A model generated the notes under the pieces. That model was not told the DNA's origin. It saw only the letters and a list, made by a program, of their open reading frames with translations, and did not search any database. The position numbers were made by a program, and so were the translations under genes. From Enoplolaimus lenunculus (taxonomy: Eukaryota > Nematoda > Enoplea > Enoplida > Thoracostomopsidae): a stretch of 64,000 nucleotides of DNA. Below, in pieces: positions 1-11,568 of the stretch. The first letter of the stretch is position 1. Each line of letters starts with the position of its first letter. Location: assembly GCA_030248215.1 (NCBI GenBank), contig JASANG010003687.1, positions 60,956-124,955 of the forward strand, given 5' to 3'.

Positions 1-1960
1 TCTCTATCATTCCGGTGTTAGGCAAACACTACCCCAAATTCGTCTCGAATATTGGATCCAAATGGTCCATCACAAGTAAAGCAACAATTAAAAAGATGCC
101 ATTTGTGCCGGAAAGCCGAAACCGGATCATTCAAAGTCCCTGAAAGTCCGCCGCTGCCTTGGTTTCGGATGACTAAGTGTCATCCCTTTCAACACGTTGG
201 TATCGACTATATGCAGGGTGCAACCGGAATTCCGGTTCCGGCATTTTTTCACCTTCCGGTTCCGGTTCCGGTAAATTTTTACCGGATTTCAAAATTCCGG
301 TATTATAATTTGGCCGTTTTCTTAACTTTGCTAATTTAATAAGAATCTCTTTTGAAAGCCACTTGTACTCCGAATATAAGCCATTATTGATGGTGGATTT
401 CACTTCAGTCGATGATGAAAATCTAAAATACAACAAATAAAATAAATACCTATGTTCGACTAAGGTTATTTCACAAATAATAGAGCAAAAAATAAGATTA
501 AAATGAAATTTTTGGTGAAATGCATTTTTCACTTTCCGGTTCCGGTAAAATTTTTAAATTCCGGTTCTGGTAAATTGTAATTCCGGTTGCACCCTGACTA
601 TATGGGACCGCTTGTTATTCGCCACCAAGGTTTGCCAAAAGTTTGGATATGTTTATTTACTTGTGATGCTACTAGAGCAATTCATCTCGAGTTGGTTACC
701 TATTTGACAGCCGAACAATTTCTTTTGGCGTTACGACGTTTTGTTGCTCTCTACGGTGCGCCTTCGATGATTGTATCTGATAACGCAAAAACATTCAAAG
801 CAACAAACAAAGCTTTCAAACAATTGGAGAACGATTCGACCATCCAACAGTATTCAACCAACCAATCCATCACTTGGAAATTTATAACAGATCGCTCCAG
901 GGATGGGCGGTTTTGAGCGGTTGATCGGCTGGGTAAAACGTGCGCTTCGGAAGGTGATCAGGAGACGTTGTATTACCTATGTGGAACTTCAAACGATTGT
1001 GGCAGAAATTTCTGCAATCGTTAACTCCAGACCTTTGATTTCGAACAACGCTGACATTGGTGCGCCAGTGCTATTACCGTCACACTTTTTGCTACGCAGA
1101 CGAAGAGTCGGACTGCAGCAGTTTAACATTGCATCAGATGTTACATATGGCTTTCAAAAACCTCCAGTCAAAACTACTGCAAATGTAGCACACAGATCAG
1201 CAAAATCTTGATTGTTTCTGGAAAATGTGGCGAAACGAATACTTAGCAGCGCTCCGTGAACGTCCGCAACCTAACTTGCAAGAAAAATGCCAGCAATAAT
1301 CAGTATAGCGTGGGAGTCGTAGTTCTGCTAAAAGAGCCGCTTCCACGAGCACAATGGAAAGTTGGATTGGCCAAGACACCAAAATTCGCTCAGCCACTGT
1401 TGCCCTACCAAACGGCAAACACCTGATAAGACAAATAAAATTGCCGTACCCAATTGAAACGCGGACCAATTCTACATTACACATGCGGGGTCTCGGCACA
1501 TTTGGAAGGCATCATGTCGATGCTTTAGCACGTTGGAAAATGTTCCGTACAAACTATCGACGATTCGCCACAATCCAACTGGGTTCAACACTTATCATCA
1601 GCTCGACCAACTCGTGGCATTGCTTCGTGACATTCGCGCTCTCATTGTATTGGCTTTTCACGCCGTCGGCCCCAGTAGCGGCGACTCCCAGTAGCGTGAC
1701 GTTATTGGTGGTCGTTTGGGTCGCGAGTGTAGCGTGATACGCTAATTTGCATGTTTTGTAACATTGAGAAACTGTACGCATCTAGCTAGGGCTTGTATGA
1801 AAAAGGCGTAAAACTGCGTTCAGTAACACTACAGCTAGCTTTCCAGTTCCATTGTAAGGTTTAAATTTTGTGTTTCTTTTTTTCTTTTGTTATCGTTCAT
1901 GTTTTGTTCTTTTAGTGGTTGAAACCGAATAAAATAATACAAATGTGTATATTTCGCTCA
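1..1960 (+). mobile_element. BEL/Pao LTR retrotransposon fossil, 3' part of pol
   Basis: Translated pieces on the + strand match the end of a BEL/Pao polyprotein in order: a zinc-binding HxC/CxxC-type segment before the integrase (about 52-210), an integrase core with the motif ALYGAPSMIVSDNAKTF (about 590-900), the integrase C-terminal part with FERLIGWVKRALRK and INSRPL-like residues (about 903-1150), and a DUF5641-like tail with TKIRSATVALPNGK (about 1354-1470). The element runs off the left edge of the window, so gag, protease and reverse transcriptase are not visible. No LTR could be delimited; the right limit is approximate, placed after a stretch with a possible polyadenylation signal. 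The copy is broken in several places and is also interrupted by a MITE. It looks old to middle-aged. Family assignment rests on remembered BEL/Pao integrase motifs. Confidence 0.75.
214..596. mobile_element. hAT-type MITE inserted in the BEL/Pao fossil
   Basis: A 383-bp insert has perfect 14-bp terminal inverted repeats, CAGGGTGCAACCGG at the left and its complement at the right. It is flanked by a perfect 8-bp duplication, ACTATATG, at 206-213 and 597-604. An 8-bp duplication plus ends that start CAGGG is the signature of the hAT superfamily. The inside is AT-rich with repeated TTCCGGTTCCGG-like words and has no transposase. Because both duplication copies are identical and the ends are perfect, this insertion is younger than the retroelement it sits in. 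A second copy lies at 6727-7152. Confidence 0.88.
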
Positions 1961-2490
1961 AATATTGCACTTCAACGAGCGATTAGACGGGGGTACACGT
2001 AATCTAATTTCAAGAATAAAGGGTTTTTGGGTACGACGAACAAACCTTCAAAAGCGATACGTAATTTAATAGTTAGCTTATACATAGCTAATTTGCAAAT
2101 TTTGATACGCCTAAATTAGAGTATTAGCAATATTTCACTAATTTTCAGAGTTACTGAATTATTTTTGCTTGCGAGGAATCTGAATAAATTGTTCACAAAC
2201 CTCCAAAACCGATAATTGAATATTTAGTTAATAAATAATTTGCATATTACCATAATTTATAAGCCTAAATTAGGACCTTTTACAATATTTCACTAATTTT
2301 AGGGTTAAAAGCAACCTAATTTCAGCACTAAAGGATTTTTTAATGCGAGAAACCTGAATAAATTGTTTACAACCCTCCAAAACCGATAAATGAATATATA
2401 GTTAGCTAATAACTAATTAGCATATTACCTTAATTGTTTACGTGTGCTCCAGCTTCGCTCAATACATGTAGTCCCACTACTGCTGGTTTA
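1961..2490 (-). repeat. Interspersed repeat with two internal ~175-bp tandem units (copy 1)
   Basis: This stretch holds two diverged tandem units of about 175 bp, each with CCTCCAAAACCGATAA-like, ATATGCAAATTA-like and CCTAATTTAGG-like words. The same units occur at about 25490-25860 and, in the opposite orientation, at about 61660-62275. One edge is marked by GCTTCGCTCAATA near 2450-2465, and the 61-62 kb copy has related words at both ends, so the family probably has short inverted ends. No coding capacity is visible. The class of element is unknown; a non-autonomous DNA transposon or Helitron-like element is possible. Confidence 0.55.
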
Positions 2491-3089
2491 ATGCAAAAAT
2501 GAGCTCAACTCTCGCTAGCTCGCTTACATAAGTTAAAGTAGCTGAAACGTATCAAAACGTGAACTTGACATTCCAAACTTGAACTTGACTTTCCCAGAAA
2601 CGCAGTCGCTGTGAGAAAATGGGGTTATTTTAGACCATTTTCCGGGTTATTTGGGAATGAAATCTGGAATTTTATATTAGTGTTGAATATAGTTAGTTAG
2701 CTAGCTATATACCCGCGCTGCGTATTGTATTTATAACATGGTTTTGGTAACCGAGCTATTGAAACTTTAGTAGCGCCTAATCGAGAGGCGCCGTGTATGT
2801 TACTTTGTTTTTCGTTGCCGTTAATCGGATTGCTCAACCGCCGGATGGAATAGAGTTGTTAAATTCGTAAATTTATTGCTTATCAGAATTAGCTTCGTCC
2901 GTATTGCTTGCAACGTTGTATTTTTATATAATACTGCGCCGTGAATTGTTGTTTAGTAAATCTTTACACCGTACCGCGTCATTTGAGCAGTAGCAAATCT
3001 ACGTCGATTTCGTGGAGAACTAAATACTCCCGATCGGTCCCGCTTCAGATTCGCCGGATCCGACGGTGTCGTATATAAATCCTTATTTG

Positions 3090-3310
3090 TTAATGTAAGC
3101 ATGTGAGACATGCTTGTCCTGGTGCATATACAACAAATGCAATGCACATTGTGTTGTACGGTTGACACATATAGTCGACGAAAAATGCAGTTGAAGAGGC
3201 GGGCTGCGTGGCGCAGTGGTAGAGTGTTCGCTTAAGGATCCGTAGCCTGAGAGTTCGATCGCCACTCCGGAGGCCCGCTTTTCCAGCTGCTTGGTAGAAA
3301 GGTCTGATGT
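3090..3310 (+). repeat. tRNA-derived SINE, copy 1
   Basis: The right half carries an RNA polymerase III-type internal promoter: an A-box-like TGGCGCAGTGG at about 3209-3219 and a B-box-like GAGTTCGATC at about 3251-3260. Short complementary stretches (GCGGGC at about 3200 and GCCCGC at about 3273) could form an acceptor-like stem. A leader of about 110 bp (GTGAGACATGCTTGTCC, then CACATATAGTCGACG) precedes the tRNA-like part and is shared with the copies at 4020-4200 and 56130-56380. The tRNA body is too irregular for a working tRNA. Edges are approximate. Confidence 0.7.
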
Positions 3311-4019
3311 CCTTCAGTTCCAACCTTGACTGACATGGGGGCTACGCCGTGAGCGCAATGGTAAACTGCCGCGCTATATGAACGCTGATGCATATATAGT
3401 ACCTTTATATACAGCAGCAGTAACACGGAAAAACCACGATACATGTCGTGAAATTTAAGGTCCTTATAAGGCATCAAAACAAGGACACTCAACAAATTGG
3501 TGTGATTTGGTATATCTCATTGATAACGCGCTGAACTGCGAAGCTATCGGCAATAGCCCATTCAAACGTGCAAGGTTTCGCAGCGAGAACACGCAGGTGC
3601 AATTTGCACGCGCAATTTTTAATAGAAGGAAGTTGCAATTGCAATAGGTCAAAATTTCATTACAAAAGGTGCAGCTGCAAATTGTAGCGGCATGCTGCCC
3701 AACAAAACCTTCATGTACGAATAAAGGCTTAGCCAAATACACTTCAGAAACGCTCCAAAACTAGCTATGAGAATTAAATATATGGTTTAATAATCAAAAG
3801 CTTCCTCAAAGCACATGTCCAAGTCGAGCTATTGTTATCACTGTAAAGCAGTGCGTGATAGTAATATTAACGAAAACAAAACGGATTGTAATCAAAATAA
3901 CGGTACAAAAACGGAAATGGAAACAGAAAATGGGTATTGTCAAGTTTAAAAGGTTAAAAAATGTTTGATTTTTCTGCCATCACCATTGAAGCATGCAAAC
4001 ATTCCCCGAGCTTTCCAAA

Positions 4020-4200
4020 ATTTTTATCCTTTAGCGAATAATCTACCACTGCGCCATGCAGGCAGCCTGTCTAACTGCATTTTTCGTCGACTGTATGTGT
4101 CGACAGTATACTGAAAGCTAGCATACATCCAGTTCCCTGCACTAATATTGCATGTGCACATAACGGACAAGCATGCCTCACATGCTTACATCGCGCAGTG
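4020..4200 (-). repeat. tRNA-derived SINE, copy 2
   Basis: Read on the - strand, this segment repeats the leader and tRNA-like head of the copy at 3090-3310: GTGAGGCATGCTTGTCC, then a TGTCGACGAAAAATGCAG-like bridge at about 4080-4100, then TGGCGCAGTGGTAGA at about 4045-4060. The B-box half is not preserved, so the copy is truncated at its 3' side. It lies about 0.8 kb from copy 1 in opposite orientation. Confidence 0.65.
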
Positions 4201-4888
4201 CGCTAAACCTATGGGCGGAAACGAGGAATCTTGGGCAATTTTTGGGAATCTGGAATTAATGTATTAGGGGAAATTTGGGATATTTTGCTCAATTGGGAGA
4301 TATATTATAGGATTGCAGTGCTATAACGAAGTTTAGTATTGCATTAAGATTTGGTTCTACGGAGATTAGAAAATTTATGTAATTGTAAGCGGTGGCTTGA
4401 ACAGCTCAGTACATCGTAATTGAACACCAGGAATTTTATTGTGAAGGAATAACTAATTTCGTAGCATATTACTAATAGACAAACTAAAGCAATACTGATT
4501 GGTTACAACAGTGCCATGCTTGTATGTCAATATATTGGAATTGGAGCCAATTCATAGGGTGTCCTTGTCCTACTGCAGTTCTGAACCGGAGCTGATTAGC
4601 GTCAGTGAGAAAAGAATTAAAATTTAATGTCATACACGTTACCATGCGTGCACTCGGCACACAAAATTTTCTCTCCCTAAAGATATTCATTAGCTTGTCC
4701 GGCTTTTGTTAAAACGAAACCCTTCATTTTCCAATAGTATCATTGCTATTAGCGGACATCATAAAGCTTCACGGAAACTCTATCCGGATAAGGCTGTTTT
4801 CCAGTGACACTGTCTAGGACATTGAAATGTTTGAAAAACAGTGTAGTGGACAATATTTTCATCTGATAGACACATTTGGGACACGTTA

Positions 4889-5046
4889 GCGGGGAAATTC
4901 AAATTTTGACGGCAAAATTCAAATTTTGGCGGGGGAAATTCAAATTTTGGCGGCAAATTCAAATTTAGGTGGGAAAGTTCAAATCTTGTCGGGAAATTCA
5001 AATTTTGGCGGGAAATTCAAATTTTGGCGGGAAATTCAAATTTTGG
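4889..5046. repeat. Minisatellite of ~20-bp GGCGGGAAATTCAAATTTT units
   Basis: Eight head-to-tail units of 19-21 bp are visible, with consensus GGCGGGAAATTCAAATTTT. The last two units are identical and the left units are more diverged. Each boundary makes a TTTTGGCGGGAAA-like word, which is the known E2F/DP binding consensus; two copies match exactly and others carry one or more changes. Whether this is functional or a by-product of the repeat cannot be told from sequence. Confidence 0.85.
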
Positions 5047-6726
5047 AGTGCCCAAACATTATGCAAAATGCCCGTTAATGCAACAAACTCCATGCGGACA
5101 TTTTTTATTTTGAGATAAAATTTCCGTACACAGTTACGCAGTAACAGTATAGCTAGCCTTTTAAAACAGCATAGGGGAACGATGGAAGTGCGAAGTGCAC
5201 GTATGGAGCGTGTGAGCAAAAAGTTGGTGATTGAGTCGAAAAACTCAACTAAAATCACGAACTTATCACAATATTCGCAATGGAAATGGGTAAAGGAACC
5301 TCTGCTATCGAAGATGTAATTTATGATCTAGATTAAGACTTTATTTTAACAAATTTTGATAAAATCAGATAAGAATCATATCAAATAAAGACTCTGTTCA
5401 ATATAGCAGCATAAAAATAACTTTAACAGGTAGGTTTAATAGACTTACTCATGTCAAACTTGAAATAATTCATAACCATTGATGTTAAAAATCTTGTTTG
5501 AAGTGTGCCCGTTTAGAAAATAGGTGCTTCAAATAGGTCAGTGTATTTCTAGAAGATGGGTTTGTTTTGGCGGACCAAACTTTCTTGAGCAAACAATTTT
5601 TCTGGTGGTCATTTTTTGTTCTCCTATGATATTGCTTCAGTAAACTGATTAGAGAGTGGTGGGGTGTGATTAAGAGGTTGTCTCTGTACTGAGTTCAATT
5701 CAAAACGAGTCTGCATCCCTATAAGTGGAGTCCATAACTCCTTGGTTAGTGTCCGAAAATGTTCAATTATCACTAATTGGATAGTAGACTAAAAGGGTGA
5801 GGGGAAAGGGCGTCGCGTCCTTACTTTAATCGTTTCATCCACGCCCGTAAAGTTTTCTACATATAATACCGAAAAAATGTGCTACGAGAATGTTCCTGTG
5901 CATCCCGCTCATTCAAATCTTGCCTTGTCTACTAACAGTTTATTCTTGCAAACCTGAAATGATTTCCGGACCAAAATCACAGATCCTTTGAACCAGACTA
6001 GCGCTGCAGGCAAAATTTGTTTACTACATGTTTCGGAACAGAGAATGAAGCATTGCAATAATCTACAGAGCATTGCTTAAAAGGTGTTTTCAAGCCTTTG
6101 TTTTGAGGGAGTTTTGGTAAAGATTGCGCCATGATATAGTACTCTAGTAGCGGTCTGCGTTAAAAAATTGATAAAATTTTACCTGTGGCGCTCATACAAC
6201 ATTTGACATAAACGCTGTTCAGTGGCAAAACATAATGCCCACTGTATAACGTTTCGGCTTTTGCAACAAGCGTAATCTGAAAGTTTAACCGAGCGGGCGA
6301 AATACCAAACAAACTAAATATGTAACTGTTGCTAAATATTTTAATACTACAAAACATTTGGTTTCTCAAAATTGTGCTCGCGACGCTTTCCTTAAAAATT
6401 CTACGTCCACGTAACCTTTTTGTCCCACGGTCAGCCTCCTACCTCGCAAGACGAACTGTGGTCTCTGGTGTCATGTAATTTAATAGCTAAGTTGTTCGGC
6501 CCGGTAAAAATGAATGAATGCCCGTTTTTGCTTTTGCATATAGCCTGAAGGTTCATAACAGATAATTTTTTGCTGCTTTTGGTATTCTAGCTTACATAAA
6601 ATTTTGTATGTTGATTCAAAAAAGAAAACTGCATGATAGCTTCAAACTTTAGCACGTTTAGTTTAACTCTGTAGTACTCGTACCTTTCGTAGTCCGCTTG
6701 TTTCAGAGAGAACCTTTCGTTATTGG

Positions 6727-7152
6727 TATGGTGCAACTGCAATCATAAAATACTGGAAACGGAACCGAAAAGTTAAAAAAATTCCGGAACCGGAAAACAA
6801 AAAATTCTTGTTACCGAAAAATTCATTTTTAACGGTATTTTTCGATTTTAACGGTGTAAACACACCATTTAGAATGTCAAAATCTTGAAACAAATGCAGT
6901 AGCTGGGAAACGTATGATCCTTCATTTAGTAAGACACAAATTGAAAATATTGGCAATACACGCTCATACAATTTTAGAAAAATAAGTTGCAATAATATGT
7001 CATTTTTTCTTAGACTTTCGAATGAGAAAAAATTTTCAATACCGAAAATACCGGAAAATTTCGGTGAAAAAATACTGGATTTTTTATACCTGAACCGAAT
7101 TGTGAAAAATACCGGATTTATCTACCGAAAACGGAATTCCGGTTGCACCCTG
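6727..7152. mobile_element. hAT-type MITE, second copy
   Basis: The right end CCGGTTGCACCCTG is identical to that of the MITE at 214-596, and the left end TATGGTGCAACTGC is a diverged version of the same inverted repeat. The flanks GTTATTGG (6719-6726) and GTTACTGG (7153-7160) match at seven of eight positions, as expected for an aged 8-bp target duplication. The inside again contains CCGGAACCGG and ACCGGA-type words. It is older than the copy in the BEL/Pao fossil. Degraded related sequence is also seen near 63412-63505. Confidence 0.75.
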
Positions 7153-7739
7153 GTTACTGGCAGTCTAACGCACAGTTTCGATTTCCAGCTATAGACACCT
7201 GATTAATTCTTGTACAAACATCCAAAGTTCAGAAATGATTATAATTCTTAAATGTAAGTATTGTTTAGCTAAACTGTAAAATCGATTAGTAACAGTTCGT
7301 TTTTAATTCAACCGACTCACAACTGTTGTCAATGGTGTTAACAAACAACAAACAAAACTGGTATTTTCTAAGGCAACCTGTTATTATGGTAACCAGTATA
7401 TTTGGTAGTGTCCATCTCGAAGACCAAATTTACAATAATTAAATGTTTCGCAATTATGTACTTACATCACTTACTTTCACATTAATAGCTTTATGTTGTA
7501 CTGAGTATTGTTTTCGTGTCAAAAGTAATCGCATTTGAATTTAATGTTCTAGAAACACAACTTTGTTGCTTTGAATTCTGCAAGAAATTTCGTTTTTAAA
7601 AGTTCGCATCATAAAAGTTTGCTACAGCATCGACTCCGACACCGGCAAATTTTGAGCTGTTGTATGCTCCTACATTTAAAAGTAAGGTTTATCCCTGGCT
7701 CAGGCTCATGCTTTAGTAAACGATTCAGCTTAGACTAAG

Positions 7740-8012
7740 GCTTAAGTAAGTCTGTTAGGCTCAGTCTGAGGCTTCGGTAAGTCTTTTAGGCTTAGGTAAG
7801 GTTTTTACGCTTAGGTAAGTCTTTTAGGCTTAGGTAAGTCTTTTAGGCTTAGGTAAGGCTTTTAGGCTTAGATAAGTCATTTGGGCTTAGGTAAGTCTTT
7901 TAGGCTTAGGTAAGTCTTTTAGGCTTAGGTAAGTTTTTTAGGCTTAGGTAAGGTTTTTAGGCTTAGGTAAGGTTTTTAGGCTTAGGTAAGTCTTTTAGGT
8001 TTAGGTAAGTAT
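7740..8012 (+). repeat. 19-bp tandem array (GGCTTAGGTAAGTCTTTTA)n
   Basis: About 13 units of 19 bp run head to tail, most differing from the consensus by zero to two bases. The unit contains the hexamer TTAGGC and also GTAAGT preceded by AG (a consensus 5' splice site) and CTTTTAG (a 3' splice site-like word). No gene is annotated across it. A looser, older version of the same words continues to the left (about 7690-7740). Confidence 0.85.
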
Positions 8013-8284
8013 TTTTCTAATTGTAAACTTAAGCTATTAAAGCTTGAGTCTGAGCTTGTAAAAGCCTGTTGGTGCAAGCAAAAGTGCATGACACAAGAGT
8101 ATGCAACTTATGGTTGTACATGGTACAAAATGTACCCGGCGCAGCATATCATATTAACTCGCCGCAAAATTAACTCCCCCAGTCTATATTATATATAATT
8201 AACGTCAAATTAATGTCAGCGCGAAGAAATATCATCTTGAGGAACAGGTATCGCTATAGTTTAATTTAGGGGTATTCTATGTGA

Positions 8285-8415
8285 CAGGGACCCCCTTTTG
8301 TATAAGGAGGGTCGGCCAAAAACGCAAAGACCGGTGGTACATTATGCACCATGCGAGATCAGCAAAGTTGCATACTGTCTTGTTAGAAGATCATGCATTC
8401 TTGGTGCAATTTTAC
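8285..8415 (-). repeat. Copy of the inverted-arm repeat seen at 26835-27180
   Basis: A GGACCCCC...GGAGGGTCG segment followed by AAAAACGCAAAGACCGGTGGTACATTATGCACCATGC-like text (written here in parts: AAAAACGCAA, TTATGCACCATGC) parallels the arms of the element at 26835-27180, including the G-rich hinge and the CATGCAC word. Divergence is high and no ends or target duplication could be fixed. Confidence 0.35.
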
Positions 8416-8791
8416 AAGAGCCAAAATTTGTTGTTTCACCTTCAGTTCTTACCTTGACAGATTAGAAGCTATTTCAAGTTAAGGTGGTGAAAATTGTACC
8501 AGCATTGTATTACTGAATATCCATATGGCTGTTTCTTTGGCATAATTTGTCGCCCTTTGACGCTTTCCGTGTTTTTTCAGTCTGAGTTAAGCACTGTAAA
8601 ATCACCTTGTATACTCACACTCTACATTAGGAAGTTATACAGCTTCAGTTGAGTGAAATTTGTGCCAGTATCGTATTAATGGCTGTTTCGTTCGATAAAT
8701 TCATGTACATATGGTACAAATAAAAACTCTACAGTGTAATTCGAAAACCCGATCACATGTGTGCCTAACTGAAAACAATTGTTGTGTAACG

Positions 8792-8806
8792 GTCACCAAG
8801 GGTAAC
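8792..8806. promoter_or_regulatory. Possible RFX X-box upstream of the SAXO gene
   Basis: GTCACCAAGGGTAAC is an imperfect inverted pair of RFX half-sites (GTCACC and GGTAAC) with a 3-bp spacer. RFX factors are known to drive ciliary genes in animals, and the next gene downstream is a ciliary protein. The distance to the start codon (2.8 kb) is large and such words arise by chance, so the call is weak. A similar word, GTTATTATGGTAAC, lies near 7381. Confidence 0.18.
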
Positions 8807-10975
8807 GATGCTACAGTGTATATGAAGTTTGAACTTTAATTTTATTAATATATACTGCCATTGACCTGTTTTATATACCTGGAGTTAACCTTTTGCTTGC
8901 AAACAGAGCTTAAACCGATATATATTAACTGCTTCGGATAAATTGGTGAAAAGGTTGATTTCAAGACAAATTATTCATGTCACTAAGTTTTGTTAAAAGA
9001 TATACAGAGCTTGGACTGATACAGTACTTTCCATGTAAATGAATGACCACATCCTCGGACAGCTCCACCAAGATCAAAGCAGTTTGAGGAAAAATTATTG
9101 GTAAAATTAATTTTGTTTTGGTACCCGTAATAAAACAAGCAGCCTAATATTTGTTTCATAGCATGGTTGACTAGATAATCATTTAATCCAAAGCCTTACG
9201 TTGTGCCAAAAATTGAACTTTTTAAAAAATTAATGCGAAATGCAGGCAACTCCCTCCATCGATATAACCAGCATTCTATATCAAATTGATAAATACAACT
9301 TTAATATTGAGAAACCTAAATTAAATACATTTGTTAGCAACCCTCACTTTGCTATCTGAATATTTGTAGACGCAGTAGCAGTATATAGCAATATTTGAAG
9401 CGTCTGCGATGACAGTATGACTATTGCTAATCATCAGGTTTTATATAAATCTAGTGAAAAATGTCTTACTATTATGCTTTAAATGCAACCTAGGTAAATT
9501 AAATGGAAACTGTTCGAGCAAAAAACATTTAATTAAATGTTTGAAAATTTTAATTCTTCCATATTTCTTTCAAAGACCGATGCCAGGTTTTTATAGCTCC
9601 ACCCTCCACCTAGAAAAAAGGGGCCATCACCAAAATTTGACTATTGTACCTCGAACAAACATACTCAGTTAAATTTTACATTGGGCGGAGGTACCAAACC
9701 TGCCCCCCAGAACTTTAACAAAGAGTAGTCTATCGTATAGATCTCGACGAGCTAAGTTAACGGTACCTTTTTTGTGGTTGGGCTTGAAGGGTGTTTTTGA
9801 TCGCCAAATCTTACGTCAGCAACGTTATACTTTTTTGCAGCATAGAAAATGACGAGTTGTGTACATTTGCAATATGCCCCAATACCTACTGTTTTGAGCT
9901 CGGGTACTGCAGCATGGATCACAGCTTGTAAAATTGCAATAAAGCATACGGGTAGAAAGGAAAAAATTCAGGAGAGACGTGCGGGGAATTCACGCCTCTT
10001 ATCAGCAGGCCTAAAACTTTTAGGCGAAGCAAGGGGCAAAGCTATTCTGACGTTTCAGTCGCATGGCACGTTTACCCATGGTCTGAAAACCGAAGCCATT
10101 TAGACAATGTCTTTTGGTTTTGTATTTTGTATAATTGAACAATATTTGTGTATGTAACCGCTTGTCTTAATTCAACTTTGAAATTTGTCGTCTAGTGTAG
10201 GTATTAGGAATTTTGCCTCTCATATACAGTACCAGATCTTAGCAAGTGCTTTAGAGATCAACGCTAATGCATTCATTGTTGTTCTAATTAGCTGGTGGTA
10301 GTCCTTAGTAACCAGCGACAAAGCGACAGCAGCACAGTTTGTTTTGCTGTTTTGTGTACAGTACCATCAATAAAAGAATTGTTTCCAAGACACGATAAAC
10401 TGTGCTACGACTATTACCTATTTTTATATCTTAGTTCGGTATGTTATTTTGAGTGATGCATTAAGCGGATCATGATGAAAGCAGTGTCTTGTTTTAAACT
10501 ATGGGTTTTAGTATAATTGCATGCAACGAAAGTATAAGGCGTGACCACCTATTTGCAATATGTACCATGGAAATTATCTGGTATTGTGAACTTTTTCAAA
10601 TGTTGACTTTGAAAATGTGCTGCAGTTAATTCTTTCTGCACATTGTATTGTACATACAGTTTGAAATTTTAGTTGCTCATAGTATACTCACTCAATGCGG
10701 AATAGGTTTACAACTGTGAAACGTATGAATTCAGTCAGAAATTTGGAAAATAATTATAGTTGAGAATTTGCGAACATTTCCTCAAAATAATGGCTAACTC
10801 TATCGCTCAAATATTAATGAAAATAATCCTAATATGTAAATAAGACAGTTCATGTACATATTGATGTGCGATTGGCGAAAACAAACGCACATTATATAAG
10901 AGTATGCAGCTTTACTTTTCAACAATCCATTATTGTTGTAAATTTAAAATTTCCTTTCAAAATAACAAATTTTAA

Positions 10976-11238
10976 CCCATTCTCACATGAATATTTTCCA
11001 TTTCCCCTGAGACCTACTTTTATGCTAGGATTCGAACTCCAGTGACTGGAGTGGGAGGCGAATACCATCACCACTGACCTATAGGAGCTTGACGCTCGAG
11101 CCCGAGGGGGCTCTCACGTCTTGTGGTGATTTAGTACTATGTATACGTGTTGCTATTGTTAAACACGGTGCGATATATACTATTTAACGTGTATACACTG
11201 CGCTTAGTTGCCTACAGGCAACTCAATGTGAGAAGGGG
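10976..11238 (-). mobile_element. TTAA-flanked MITE with tRNA-like core, copy 1
   Basis: The element starts CCCATTCTCACATG and ends CAATGTGAGAAGGGG, so its ends are inverted repeats, and it is flanked by TTAA on both sides (10972-10975 and 11239-11242). TTAA duplications with C/G-rich ends are typical of the piggyBac superfamily. On the - strand its middle has an A-box-like TAGGTCAGTGG and a perfect B box GGAGTTCGAATCC (about 11030-11090), as in a tRNA gene. No open frame is present. A second copy is at 57995-58272 in the opposite orientation. Confidence 0.8.
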
Positions 11239-11568
11239 TTAATACTACAAAATATTGTTATTAATTTGAGATTTCCTTTTAAAATAACAAATTTTACTGG
11301 AAAATTAGGTGCAAACTCTTTGTCAGCGGTATTACTATAGAGTAAACATAAGCTTTAGACTATTATTTTTTGCTTAGGCTTACGGTAAAATTTTGTGTTG
11401 AATCTACCTCATCGTATGACACAAATTGCTGTGTGCCACACGTTGAGGTTAACCATAGGCTAGGTTACGGTTCTTTTCTATACATTGATCTTTTCAGTTA
11501 TCTAAAAAGTTAGACTACTTTATTATTTTTCGAAATAACGAAACCACATCGTTTTTGATCGATATTGT

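Larger units (their letters stand above)
2491..11568. other. Intergenic region, no gene recognised
   Basis: No open frame here has splice sites with matching phases or similarity to a family I know. The region holds the SINEs, MITEs and tandem arrays listed separately, and otherwise AT-rich sequence. Open frames such as 9849-10103 lie in repeat-like sequence and have no supporting features. The segment 5050-6720 holds nothing I could identify. The promoter of the SAXO gene must lie at the right end, but I see no clear TATA box close to 11569. Confidence 0.6.

Noticed and set aside
1554-1781. Host gene on the - strand at the retroelement end
   Set aside because: It lies in the BEL/Pao fossil and has no features of its own.
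3200-3275. A functional tRNA gene
   Set aside because: Boxes A and B are present but the arms do not fold into a regular cloverleaf, and the sequence is a member of a dispersed family with shared flanks.
7740-8012. CRISPR-like array
   Set aside because: Units are directly adjacent with no unique spacers, and the DNA is animal.
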